Of a stretch of DNA of 64,000 nucleotides, positions 1 to 7,540 are shown piece after piece. Both the position numbers and the translations under genes were made by a program. The notes under the pieces are model-generated. The model saw only the letters and a program-made list of their open reading frames with translations, was not told the origin of the DNA and did no database searches. The DNA lies in NCBI RefSeq assembly GCF_944321625.1, contig NZ_CALUMA010000021.1, positions 1-64,000 of the forward strand, in the 5' to 3' direction. The number at the start of each line of letters is the position of its first letter. Position 1 is the first letter of the stretch. The DNA is from an uncultured Slackia sp. Lineage in GTDB: Bacteria; Actinomycetota; Coriobacteriia; Coriobacteriales; Eggerthellaceae.

Positions 1-78
1 ATTCCGAACTCGGCAGTTAAGCCCGCCATCGCCGGATGTACTGGGGCGCCAGGCCCCGGGAGATAAGGGCGCCGCGCT
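1..78 (+). rRNA. rrf: 5S ribosomal RNA, 3' part (cut by window start)
   Basis: The first bases carry the conserved 5S core CCGAACTCGGCAGTTAAGCCC followed by the GGGAGA-TAAGGGCGCCGC type 3' stem region. The 5' half lies outside the window, so an rRNA operon should end here, reading rightwards. The exact 3' end (about 75-80) is estimated because the closing stem partner is missing. A strong hairpin terminator follows at 110-135. Confidence 0.85.
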
Positions 79-109
79 CGCGAGGGGCGCTCCCCGACGG
101 GGGGCGCAG

Positions 110-135
110 GGGCCGCCTTCGGGCGGCCCTTTTTC
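110..135 (+). terminator. Rho-independent terminator of the rRNA operon
   Basis: GGGCCGCC (110-117), a TTCG loop and GGCGGCCC (122-129) form a perfect 8-bp stem followed by TTTTT. It lies directly after the 5S rRNA. Confidence 0.85.
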
Positions 136-162
136 TCGTCTGCATACTCCATCAAAGTGGAG

Positions 163-168
163 TACAAT
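163..168 (+). promoter_or_regulatory. Possible -10 box (TACAAT) for the TrpR-like gene
   Basis: TACAAT lies 32 bases before the chosen ATG and after the rRNA terminator. No convincing -35 box is seen 17 bases upstream, so confidence is low. Confidence 0.3.
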
Positions 169-199
169 AGTGGTCTGTCCTTAGTGAAAGCGGGTGATT

Positions 200-484
200 A
201 TGAGCAATCTGCGTACGCCAGAGGTCGAAGACTTGCTTGATGTACTTTCTTCGATTACCGATAAAGACGTTCTGTACGCTCTTTTCGAAGACCTTTTCAC
301 TATTCGTGAAATCAAAGAGACCTCGCAGCGTTTGTCTGTCGCCCGTCTGCTTGACGAGGGCAAGCCTTATACCGCCATCGCTGAAGCCACTGGCGCTTCT
401 GCTACCACTATTGCTCGCGTATCCAAGGCGCTAAACTATGGAAGCGGTGGCTACCGTCACGCGTTGGATGTTCTTGAGAAGTAA
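200..484 (+). CDS. TrpR-like YerC/YecD family DNA-binding protein
   Basis: This is a small protein of about 94 residues that matches the TrpR-related YerC/YecD family. It opens with the family-typical RTPEVEDL stretch and has a helix-turn-helix in the C-terminal half (ATGASATTIARVSKALNYG), ending in a short GGYRHALD tail. In the family the HTH resembles the Trp repressor, but members are not known to bind tryptophan and their targets are mostly unknown. A GTG six bases upstream (194) is in frame. I prefer the ATG at 200 because the protein then starts MSNLRTPE, although the ribosome binding site is weak for both. It stands alone between the rRNA terminator and its own terminator at 532, so it is probably monocistronic. 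Family call is firm; function is not. Confidence 0.85.
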   Translation: MSNLRTPEVEDLLDVLSSITDKDVLYALFEDLFTIREIKETSQRLSVARLLDEGKPYTAIAEATGASATTIARVSKALNYGSGGYRHALDVLEK

Positions 485-531
485 TTCTCTTCAAGCTTTA
501 CGGCTTGTGATTCCGCTTCGGTCGTACTTTC

Positions 532-564
532 AAAAGAGCGGCATTTTCGCCGCTCTTTTCTCTT
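532..564 (+). terminator. Rho-independent terminator after the TrpR-like gene
   Basis: AAAAGAGCGGC (532-542) pairs perfectly with GCCGCTCTTTT (549-559) around a six-base loop. The A-tract/T-tract form can work on either strand. Confidence 0.85.
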
Positions 565-591
565 GCTTCTAAGCGCCTTCACGAGGCGTGA

Positions 592-597
592 TATACT
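592..597 (+). promoter_or_regulatory. Possible -10 box (TATACT) for argS
   Basis: TATACT sits 55 bases upstream of the argS ATG and just after the preceding terminator. No clear -35 element is seen. Confidence 0.35.
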
Positions 598-651
598 TGC
601 CCGCATTGAGTTTTTTCAGGCCGCATGCCTCTATATGTAAAGGAAGGAACT

Positions 652-2373
652 ATGCAATCTCGCGAGAAACTGGCTGAGCTAATTGGGGAGGCGCTTGACG
701 CCGCATTGGAAACCGGTGCTTTTGCTTTGGACCAGAAGCCCGAAATCACGCTGGAGCGTCCTCGTGACGAGGGTCATGGCGATTGGGCCTGCACGGTTGC
801 AATGCGATGCGCCAAGGCTGCCAAGAAGAACCCCCGCGATATCGCACAGGCCATCGTTTCCGCGCTTCCTGCGTGCGATTTCGTGGAAAAGGTCGAGGTT
901 GCCGGTCCTGGCTTCATCAATTTCTACCTGAAGAATGATGCCCTCCAAAACGTAATCAACACCGTGCGCACTCAGAAGGGCGATTACGGCAAGGGCACGC
1001 TCGCCGATGGCCCCGTCAAGGTGAACATCGAATACATTTCTGCCAACCCCACGGGCCCCATGCATTTGGGTCATGGCCGTTGGGCGGCGCTTGGTTCTGC
1101 CATGGCGAACCTGATGCGCCATGCGGGTTACGACGTGTTCGAGGAGTTCTACGTCAACGACCATGGCGTACAGATGGACAAGTTCGGCTACTCCATTGCT
1201 GCTCGCTACCTGCAGCAGCTTGGTCAGGACGCCGAGGTTCCCGAGGGCGGCTACCATGGTCTGTACGTCAATGATATCGCCAAGGCGATTATCGATCGCG
1301 ACGGCGACAAGTGGCTCAACGCTGATGAGCATGAGCGCATGATTGAGTTCCGTGAATTCGGCTACGCCTATATCATGAACATCTTCCGCGACATCACGAC
1401 GCGTTTTGGCAACCATTTTGAGCGTTGGCAGTCCGAACGCGAGATGTACCTACCTTCCGACGAGTTCGACGGCAAGAGCCCGTTTGAGTTCTGCATGGAC
1501 GAGCTGCGCGCCAAGGGCGATTTGTACGAGAAGGACGATGCGGTGTGGTTCCGTTCGTCGCAGTACGGCGATGAGAAGGATCGCGTGATTCGCAAGGCCG
1601 ACGGCGCCTATACGTATTTCGCGTCTGACGTTGCTTACCACTACATGAAGAAACTTCGCGGCTTCGATATTCTGATCGATATCTGGGGCGCTGACCACCA
1701 TGGCTACATCGCGCGCGTTGCCGCCGTGCTGTCGGCTATGGGTTACCCTGGAGCCCTCGAGGTTGTTCTTGGCCAGCTGGTCAACCTGTTCCGCAACGGC
1801 AAGCCCGTCCGCATGTCCAAGCGCACCGGCGAGATGGTGACGTTCGAGGAACTTATCGACGAGGTGGGCATCGACGCGACGCGCTATTACATGCTGAGCC
1901 GCTCCACCGAGCAGCCCATCGATTTCGATATCGAAGAGGCTAAGAAGCAGGATGCTTCCAACCCGGTGTATTACGATCAGTATGCTCATGCGCGCATCTG
2001 CAAGATGCTGCGCGATGAGGCCGGCCGTTCTGACGAGGAGAACCTCGACATGGACGCCGTGGCCGCCGAGTGCATCCCCGCCGATGTCGACCTGAGCGTG
2101 CTTACCGATCCCTCTGAGTTCGCCCTGATGCGCAAGATGAGCGAATTCGGCGATCTGGTCGCGCTTGCTGCGCGCGACCGTGCGCCGTTCCGCCTGACGC
2201 ATTATGCCCAGGAGCTCGCAAGCCTGTTCCATCAGTTCTATACGAACTGCCCGGTGCTCAAGGCCGAGACCGCCGAGCTCAAGCAGGCTCGTTTGGCTTT
2301 GTGCGATGCCACGCGTATCGTCATGGCGACGACGCTGGGTATTCTGGGGATTTCTGCTCCGCAGCGCATGTAA
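652..2373 (+). CDS. argS: Arginyl-tRNA synthetase
   Basis: This class I aminoacyl-tRNA synthetase charges tRNA-Arg with arginine in the cytoplasm. The predicted 573 residues are the usual length. The N-terminal Add1 domain (about 1-115) is followed by the catalytic core with the HIGH-type signature ANPTGPMHLGHGR (131-143) and the KMSK-type loop RMSKRTGE. The C-terminal DALR anticodon-binding domain includes the YDQYAHARI segment. An in-frame ATG at 625 exists, but AAGGAAGG at 640-647 lies just before the ATG at 652 and decides the start. The gene is alone, with a TATACT box upstream and hairpins downstream. Confidence 0.97.
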   Translation: MQSREKLAELIGEALDAALETGAFALDQKPEITLERPRDEGHGDWACTVAMRCAKAAKKNPRDIAQAIVSALPACDFVEKVEVAGPGFINFYLKNDALQNVINTVRTQKGDYGKGTLADGPVKVNIEYISANPTGPMHLGHGRWAALGSAMANLMRHAGYDVFEEFYVNDHGVQMDKFGYSIAARYLQQLGQDAEVPEGGYHGLYVNDIAKAIIDRDGDKWLNADEHERMIEFREFGYAYIMNIFRDITTRFGNHFERWQSEREMYLPSDEFDGKSPFEFCMDELRAKGDLYEKDDAVWFRSSQYGDEKDRVIRKADGAYTYFASDVAYHYMKKLRGFDILIDIWGADHHGYIARVAAVLSAMGYPGALEVVLGQLVNLFRNGKPVRMSKRTGEMVTFEELIDEVGIDATRYYMLSRSTEQPIDFDIEEAKKQDASNPVYYDQYAHARICKMLRDEAGRSDEENLDMDAVAAECIPADVDLSVLTDPSEFALMRKMSEFGDLVALAARDRAPFRLTHYAQELASLFHQFYTNCPVLKAETAELKQARLALCDATRIVMATTLGILGISAPQRM

Positions 2374-2380
2374 GTCTTTC

Positions 2381-2426
2381 CAAGGGGGAGGGGGAAGGGG
2401 ATGTGTCCCCTTCCCCCTCCCCCTTG
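2381..2426. repeat. Perfect 20-bp G-rich inverted repeat
   Basis: A purine-rich arm (2381-2400, three G-tracts of 5, 5 and 4) and its exact complement (2407-2426) enclose the loop ATGTGT. It begins 8 bases after the argS stop codon. There is no T-run after it, so it is not a textbook terminator, though such a stem could stall polymerase or protect the argS mRNA 3' end. Confidence 0.75.
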
Positions 2427-2462
2427 AACCCCGGCGCGCTCTCGCGCGCAGAAGTCAGGGAC

Positions 2463-2485
2463 TAAACACGCCACTGGCGTGTTTA
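2463..2485. repeat. Short perfect hairpin
   Basis: TAAACACGCC (2463-2472) and GGCGTGTTTA (2476-2485) form a 10-bp stem with the loop ACT. No T-tract follows. It lies in the gene-free region 2374-2794. Confidence 0.6.
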
Positions 2486-2540
2486 CTGCTCCAGGGCGCA
2501 TGGGAAACCGGCCAATCGGGGCTTTGTTGCCCACATGGCG

Positions 2541-2750
2541 GGCATCGCTTTCGCTCGCCCGCGGTTCGTGGGGACGGTGGGGCTTGAGGCATTGCCAAGT
2601 GTCTCGATGGTTGGTTCGCGCTTCGCGCGATGGGCATCGCCTTCGGCTCGCCCGTGGTTTATAGCAATGGAAAAGCTCGAGACAATAGCAAGCGTCTCGA
2701 GCTTTTTTATTCGCGGCTCGCACGGCGGGCGTCGGTTTCGCTTGCCCGCG
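2541..2750. repeat. Degenerate tandem repeat, about 94-bp unit, three copies of a GC hairpin
   Basis: The motif GGCATCGCTTTCGCTCGCCCG (starting 2541), a variant GGCATCGCCTTCGGCTCGCCCG (2633) and GGCGTCGGTTTCGCTTGCCCG (about 2729) recur 92 and 96 bases apart. Each can fold as GGC..GCCC. The segments between also align: GCATTGCCAAGTGTCTCGA near 2590 against GACAATAGCAAGCGTCTCGA near 2681. The copies have diverged by eye. I see no coding potential here; the short open frames look like GC noise. Confidence 0.55.
2671..2710 (+). terminator. Bidirectional hairpin terminator
   Basis: AAAAGCTCGAGAC (2671-2683) pairs with GTCTCGAGCTTTT (2694-2706), a perfect 13-bp stem followed by TTTTTTATT. It lies between the convergent argS and LuxR-type genes and has A/T tracts on both sides. 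Confidence 0.8.
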
Positions 2751-2773
2751 AGGGTGCGGCGTTGGGTGATTTT

Positions 2774-2796
2774 AGGCACCTTCGGGTGCCTTTTTT
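2774..2796 (+). terminator. Second hairpin terminator in the argS downstream region
   Basis: AGGCACC (2774-2780), loop TTCG and GGTGCCT (2785-2791) with TTTTTT on the + strand. On the minus strand the tail is only weakly T-rich, so it serves the LuxR-type gene poorly. Confidence 0.7.
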
Positions 2797-4234
2797 ATTC
2801 GTTTGAGGGCTTGGCTCGCTCCACGATGTCGAAAACGCTGCGGCGGTCGCCTACGCCAAGTTTGCGGTAGATGTTGCTCACGTGGTGTTTGGCGGTGCCT
2901 TGCGCGATTGAGAGCTCTTCGCACAGGCCTTGGACGGTGCGTCCGCGTACGAGGAGTTCGAGGACTTCGGTTTCGCGGGCGGTGAGGCCGGCTGCTTCGG
3001 CGACGATCTGGCAGCGTTGCGTTGTCGTCGACGTGTCGTGCGCGGGCGGCTCGCTCGCTTCGGGGGAGTAAGGGCTTACGTAGAGGCTTTGAAGGTCGGC
3101 CTGCGTGAACACGATCATGCCTGCGATGACCAGTATCGCAAGGCTCAGCATTGCGACTGTGATGAACGTGCGATCGAAGGGCGCGGCTTCGACAAGGGGG
3201 AGGGGCAGCATGTAGACGGCGAACGAGCCGAGGAACGTGCCTATTCTGGACGAAACCAACGCGATGCCGAACGCTAGGGGCGATGCGATGCGCGCCCGGA
3301 ACGCGATGTCGGTCGATGCGAGCATGATGAGCATATCCAGGCAATAGATGCCGATGGTGAGTAATCCGTTTCCTATGAACGACCAAGAACCTGGGAATAA
3401 GAAAAACGTCGTCATGCCTATCGCCATGCAGGGCACGATAGGGCGATAAAGCGCGGCGGTTTCGCTTTCGGGGGAGGAGAGCATCAGGCTGAGCGCAAAT
3501 GCGCCCAGGGCGACGCCTGCCACGAGCATACTGAGCGCTATGAACTCAGAGGTTTCGTTCGAGGAGAAAAGCTGAGGAACGATATGCTGGGTGCTTCCCC
3601 AGATGATGCTTAGCAGGATGATGAAGCATATCGCCTTGGCGGCAAGCGTTCGGTCGAGTGCGAATGGTGTGCTCGAAGGTTTGCGGCGCGGCTCGCTGGC
3701 GCATGAGACAAGGATGACGCATGAGGCGATGGGGAACAGGCAACATAGGACGCCGCCTGCGGGGTAGGGCAGGAAGTAGCACAGGAAGAACGGGATGAAC
3801 GCGAACGCGTAGGAAAGGTAGAGATGGCGTCCGACACGACCGGTCGCCAGCGTGGACCAGAGTTCTCCCCACATGAAGAGCAGAGCCGCATTGCCGTACG
3901 ATACGGCGATGAGCGCCACGGCAAGCGCCACTATGGAAAGCGAAGGGTCGGGAATCGCCGACGCCAGCATAAGGATGAACGTACCGCCGGACATAGAAGC
4001 GGCCGCCATCGGGATAGCCGCTCTGCTTTTCAGGACGAGGTCCGTGAAGCGAGATGCTGCCATGATCACGAGATAGCCAACGGTGGTGGCGAGAATGATG
4101 GCAAGCGTGAGACCTTGCTGATCCGCTTCGGGCGTGACGATGACTTCGGTGCAAAGGACAACCATTTGCCATGCCTGCCAGAAGCCGAGGCCGATGAGAT
4201 GATGGCGCGCGATGCGCGTTTTGGATGTTTCCAT
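2795..4234 (-). CDS. LuxR-type regulator with a 12-TM membrane N-terminus
   Basis: The 479-residue protein has about twelve hydrophobic helices in residues 12-400, laid out like an MFS transporter. They are followed by a cytoplasmic tail and a LuxR/GerE helix-turn-helix at the very C-terminus (GLTARETEVLELLVRGRT, then a recognition helix SIAQGTAKHHVSNIYRKLGV). Large families of such membrane-anchored LuxR proteins are typical of Eggerthellaceae, often next to one reductase gene each. The start is the ATG at 4234, preceded by AGGAGGGG at good spacing; the open frame extends 56 codons further upstream without a site. It is divergent from the Tat flavoprotein at 4587, which is therefore its most likely target. 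Ligand sensing by the membrane part is inference. Confidence 0.88.
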   Translation of the reverse strand: METSKTRIARHHLIGLGFWQAWQMVVLCTEVIVTPEADQQGLTLAIILATTVGYLVIMAASRFTDLVLKSRAAIPMAAASMSGGTFILMLASAIPDPSLSIVALAVALIAVSYGNAALLFMWGELWSTLATGRVGRHLYLSYAFAFIPFFLCYFLPYPAGGVLCCLFPIASCVILVSCASEPRRKPSSTPFALDRTLAAKAICFIILLSIIWGSTQHIVPQLFSSNETSEFIALSMLVAGVALGAFALSLMLSSPESETAALYRPIVPCMAIGMTTFFLFPGSWSFIGNGLLTIGIYCLDMLIMLASTDIAFRARIASPLAFGIALVSSRIGTFLGSFAVYMLPLPLVEAAPFDRTFITVAMLSLAILVIAGMIVFTQADLQSLYVSPYSPEASEPPAHDTSTTTQRCQIVAEAAGLTARETEVLELLVRGRTVQGLCEELSIAQGTAKHHVSNIYRKLGVGDRRSVFDIVERAKPSNE

Positions 4235-4376
4235 TGATTCCCCTCCTAGCGCCATAGGATAGCGCATCCCCGGGGGAGGAAACGCGTCAAGAGCAAGGTT
4301 TAGTCCAGAGGGCCGGGGGTTTATCGTCTTAATCGTAAAAAGAATGAGGAAATCACGATAGCACCAGGTCAGAAGA

Positions 4377-4397
4377 TATGGGCCATAACGGCCCATA
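4377..4397. promoter_or_regulatory. Palindrome between the LuxR-type regulator and flavoprotein; candidate operator
   Basis: TATGGGCC (4377-4384), five bases, GGCCCATA (4390-4397): a perfect 8-bp inverted repeat in the 352-bp divergent region 4235-4586. It lies 143 bp before the regulator start and 190 bp before the flavoprotein start. The rest of the region holds no gene that I can support. Confidence 0.45.
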
Positions 4398-4519
4398 GGC
4401 AAAATGAACCGTTCTGCCGATTGAATCGAGCCTTTATTCTTCGGTAAAGTCTACATCGTTGCAGCGAAAAGGGTAGCTGCGGCGGCTCATTGGGCAAGGG
4501 AAGCCCGATGCGTCAAATC

Positions 4520-4533
4520 GCGCACGTGTGCGC
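4520..4533. promoter_or_regulatory. Second palindrome near the flavoprotein gene
   Basis: GCGCAC-GT-GTGCGC is a perfect 14-bp dyad 54 bases upstream of the flavoprotein ATG, followed at once by CATACTG, a possible weak -10. Its position suits an operator or activator site; this is inference. Confidence 0.35.
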
Positions 4534-4586
4534 ATACTGTTTTGCGCGGGGCAAGGTAATCCCCGCAAGAACCAAGAGGAGGGAAC

Positions 4587-6245
4587 ATGGAAAAGGGAAT
4601 CTCCAGGCGTAATTTCCTGACCGGTGCCGCTTTGGCGGGCGCCGCGGCGGCGAGCTTGGGCATCGCGGGCTGCAGCCCTGCGGCATCCACCTCGACCGAG
4701 GGCGGCAGCGACGCTGCTTCCGCCGAGTCCGGCCAGTCCACCCAGTACTCCTGGGAGGTCAAGCCCGAGCCCATCACCGACATCGCCAACACGGTCGACA
4801 CCGACATCCTGGTGATCGGTGCAGGCCTTGCCGGCTGCGCGTGCGCATGCTCCGCGGCTGAGAACGGCGGCAAGGTGACGGTCGTCGAGAAGACCAGCAG
4901 CTGGAACGGCCGTGGCGGCGGATTCGGCGCCATCAACTCCCGCTACATGGACGAGTTGGACATCAAGGTTGACAAGGTGAACGCCAAGCAGCACTGGATC
5001 GCTCAGTGCGCCAGCCGTATCAACGAGGACCTGCTGGTCAAGTTCATGAACAACTCCGAGGAAGCCTCCAACTGGCTGCTCGACAAGTGCGAGGCCATCG
5101 GCGGCTCTGCTATGGTGGGCGCGTTCTACAGCCATGACGACGTGTACGCTGAGCAGCCCGGCTACCACATGCTCATCATTCCCGAGGATGCCGGTCTGAC
5201 CTCCACGGGCTTTGCGGGCGCTGAACTGTGCTACAACGACGCCGTTGCCGCCGGCGCGGAGTTCGTGTTTGATTCTCCCGCCGTCCAGCTGGTGCAGGAT
5301 GACTCCGGCAAGGTGACCGGCTGCATCTGCGAGACCGCCGACGGCTACGTGCAGTACAACGCCGCCAAGGGCGTGGTGCTGTGCACCGGTGACATCAGCG
5401 GCGACATCGAGATGTGCAAGGCCTACGCTCCCATCTGCGTCGAGTACGGCCAGCCGCGCAGCCAGTACACCCCGATGGGCGTGAACACCGGCGACGGCCA
5501 CAAGATGGGCATGTGGGCAGGCGCCCAGCTGCAGGATTTGCCGCTGCCCACGATGATGCACCCGCAGGCGTTCTGCTGGTTCCACGGACCCTTCCTGTTC
5601 GTGAACGACAACGGCGAGCGCTTCATGTGCGAGGACACCTGGGTACAGGGCAAGTCGCTGGCCATCAACCGTCAGCCCAACGGCCAGGCGTGGTCCATCT
5701 TCGACGCCAACTTGAAGACCGACCTGGTGAACGGCCTGCCTTACGGCGGCGGCATGTTCTGGGATAGCTTCCGTCCGTACGGCAGCGACCTCGAGCTTGC
5801 TCCCGAGTACTTCGAGACCCAGATCCCGACCTACATCGAGGCCGGCAACGCGTACGAGTGCGACACGCTCGAAGAGCTGGCCGAGAGCATCGGCTGCGAT
5901 CCTGCGACCCTGCAGGCGACGGTCGACCGCTACAACGAGCTGTGCGAGAAGGGCGAGGACACCGACTACTACAAGAAGCCCGTGTTCCTGACCCCCGTCA
6001 AGGAAGGCCCCTTCTATGCGCTGAAGGTTGGCCCCGCCATTCTGAGCATCACCGGCGGCCTGAAGGTCAACATCGACTTCCAGTGCCTGAACGCCGACGG
6101 CGAGCCGATTGAGGGCCTGTATGCCCTGGGCAACTGCATGGGCGACATCACCGCGGTTGACTACCCGATCAACGTCGCCGGCAACAGCCACGGCCGCTGC
6201 ATCACCTACGGCTACCTGCTGGGTCGCGACCTGGCTCAGGCGTAA
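4587..6245 (+). CDS. Tat-exported FAD-dependent reductase (fumarate/urocanate-reductase-like flavoprotein)
   Basis: The 552-residue protein begins with a twin-arginine signal (SRRNFLTG, Arg7-Arg8) ending in a lipobox-like IAGC (Cys29), so it is probably a lipoprotein outside the membrane. The FAD-binding_2 domain starts with DILVIGAGLAG (dinucleotide fold, about 73-82) and ends with the family motif NVAGNSHGRCITYGYLLGRD. There is no N-terminal FMN-binding domain as in urocanate reductase, so electrons probably come from a separate carrier. Such enzymes reduce activated C=C bonds of fumarate-like or aromatic acrylate-like compounds as terminal electron acceptors; the substrate cannot be read from the sequence. 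The ribosome binding site is GAGGAGGGAAC before the ATG. The divergent LuxR-type gene is its likely regulator. Confidence 0.88.
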   Translation: MEKGISRRNFLTGAALAGAAAASLGIAGCSPAASTSTEGGSDAASAESGQSTQYSWEVKPEPITDIANTVDTDILVIGAGLAGCACACSAAENGGKVTVVEKTSSWNGRGGGFGAINSRYMDELDIKVDKVNAKQHWIAQCASRINEDLLVKFMNNSEEASNWLLDKCEAIGGSAMVGAFYSHDDVYAEQPGYHMLIIPEDAGLTSTGFAGAELCYNDAVAAGAEFVFDSPAVQLVQDDSGKVTGCICETADGYVQYNAAKGVVLCTGDISGDIEMCKAYAPICVEYGQPRSQYTPMGVNTGDGHKMGMWAGAQLQDLPLPTMMHPQAFCWFHGPFLFVNDNGERFMCEDTWVQGKSLAINRQPNGQAWSIFDANLKTDLVNGLPYGGGMFWDSFRPYGSDLELAPEYFETQIPTYIEAGNAYECDTLEELAESIGCDPATLQATVDRYNELCEKGEDTDYYKKPVFLTPVKEGPFYALKVGPAILSITGGLKVNIDFQCLNADGEPIEGLYALGNCMGDITAVDYPINVAGNSHGRCITYGYLLGRDLAQA

Positions 6246-6249
6246 AGCA

Positions 6250-6268
6250 GTTCCGCCGTTCTGCCGAA
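6250..6268. repeat. 19-bp dispersed repeat, copy 1
   Basis: GTTCCGCCGTTCTGCCGAA occurs here, five bases after the flavoprotein stop, and again at 42551-42569, three bases after another stop codon. In the second copy it forms a full hairpin; here the second half has diverged (GCGGGG). Confidence 0.6.
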
Positions 6269-6311
6269 GCGGGGCAAGCCGCACCTCCCTCCCCTTAAGG
6301 CTTGCCCCTTT

Positions 6312-6349
6312 CGAAAAAACGAGGCTCCCGTATGTGCTGGAGCCTCGTT
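6312..6349 (-). terminator. Terminator of the DUF1177 gene (also faces the flavoprotein)
   Basis: AACGAGGCTCC (6318-6328) pairs with GGAGCCTCGTT (6339-6349). On the minus strand the stem is followed by TTTTTTCG, so it best serves the minus-strand genes ending at 6395. Confidence 0.75.
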
Positions 6350-6394
6350 GCGTAGCGGGGTGTTTTCGGACGATTGAGCCGTCGGGCTGGCGGT

Positions 6395-7354
6395 TTAATC
6401 GTTGGGATCGGTGGCGGGGAGGTTGCCCATGCCCTGGAGGCGGGACATATCGCCGTAGCGAGCAACGAACAGGTCGTAATCGGCCTGGTTGTAGAAGCTT
6501 ACCTGGCCGCGGCCGTATGCCTTGGCCACCTCGATCATGAACGTGCCGGCCTCGTCGAGGTCGGGCAGGCGGGTGGCCCCGGTCGCGCATCCCGGCACGG
6601 GCGTTTCGGTGGCGATGGCCACGCCCACCACGGGGGCATCGGTGCAGGTGCACGGCTGCATGATGCTGTTGAGATGGTACAGGCCGTTACCGTAAGGCGT
6701 GATGTCCATCGTGGAAATGGCGAACACCTGCGGTGCACGGCCGGTGGCAATCTGCATGAGGTCAAGCAGGTCTTCGCTCGTGTTCAGCACCACGCCCTGC
6801 TTGACAGTGGGGCTGATGGCGAAGCTGCGCGTATTGATGATGCGATTGCCCTTGGTGGTGTCAACGACCAAGATGGCGTCCAGGTCGTCGGTCACTTCCT
6901 GCTTATTAATGTCCGCCGTGCTTACGGGCGAGCCCATGAACGGCACGGGCTCGTGCGGGCTGGTGGGCGAATCGGGGCACACATGGGTGGAGATGAACAC
7001 GTCACCGTCGAGGACGTCGCCCTTCTTGTGCATGTCGATGAGCTTGGCCGCGATGGCGAGCGCGGTGAGCGCGCCGTCGCCGTCGGACACGAAGCCGATG
7101 CGCTCAGGGCGTGCTCCCAGGCCGCCCAGACGACCCAGAAGGCCGATGGTGGGGGCGTCTCCGCCGGATGCCTTGCCGTGCGAGCCGGGGATGCGCACGC
7201 GCACCATGTCGGTGGTTCCCGCAAAACCCTCGATGGGATATGTTTCCACGTCGCATTCGGGGTCGATGGAGCGCAGATGCGCCGCCACCTTCTCGCCCGA
7301 CGCATCGGGAGCGTCGAGGATTTCGTACAGGTCGATCAGATGTTTGAAGAGCAT
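6395..7354 (-). CDS. DUF1177 family protein
   Basis: A soluble 319-residue protein with no signal or membrane segment. I recognise the DUF1177 family from the overall sequence, including a glycine-rich TIGLLGRLGGLG segment, FISTHVCPDSPTSPHEPVPFMGSP and a C-terminal conserved TETPVPGCATGATRLPDLDEAGTF split by short variable parts. The CPDSPT and His-rich middle looks like a possible metal or amide-hydrolase centre, but no activity is established that I know of. The minus-strand ribosome binding site AGGAGG precedes the ATG at 7354. It lies downstream of the AroM-family gene in the same direction with a 186-base gap; these two families are often neighbours in amino-acid or peptide-use loci. Confidence 0.75.
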   Translation of the reverse strand: MLFKHLIDLYEILDAPDASGEKVAAHLRSIDPECDVETYPIEGFAGTTDMVRVRIPGSHGKASGGDAPTIGLLGRLGGLGARPERIGFVSDGDGALTALAIAAKLIDMHKKGDVLDGDVFISTHVCPDSPTSPHEPVPFMGSPVSTADINKQEVTDDLDAILVVDTTKGNRIINTRSFAISPTVKQGVVLNTSEDLLDLMQIATGRAPQVFAISTMDITPYGNGLYHLNSIMQPCTCTDAPVVGVAIATETPVPGCATGATRLPDLDEAGTFMIEVAKAYGRGQVSFYNQADYDLFVARYGDMSRLQGMGNLPATDPND

Positions 7355-7540
7355 GCCCGCCTCCTAGTGCTCATGCCTGCGCGTCGTCTGGATAGCGGCG
7401 GTATGGGAACCGCAAAGCGCAGGCGAAGGATACCGCGCCCATTGTACGGCGAAGAAAGGCGGTGCGATAGACCGAAGACGCAATGTCTTGGAAGATGCAA
7501 CATGCGGGAGGTGCCCCGGACGCGCTTCGGCTGGGCATGG

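Noticed and set aside
4361-4373. GCACCAGGTCAGA shared with 45990-46002 as a dispersed repeat
   Set aside because: A 13-base match is expected several times by chance in a window of this size.
4434-6653. 739-codon open frame on the minus strand
   Set aside because: It lies antisense to the flavoprotein gene, shows low-complexity His/Arg/Val-rich sequence without domains, and arises from GC-biased third positions.
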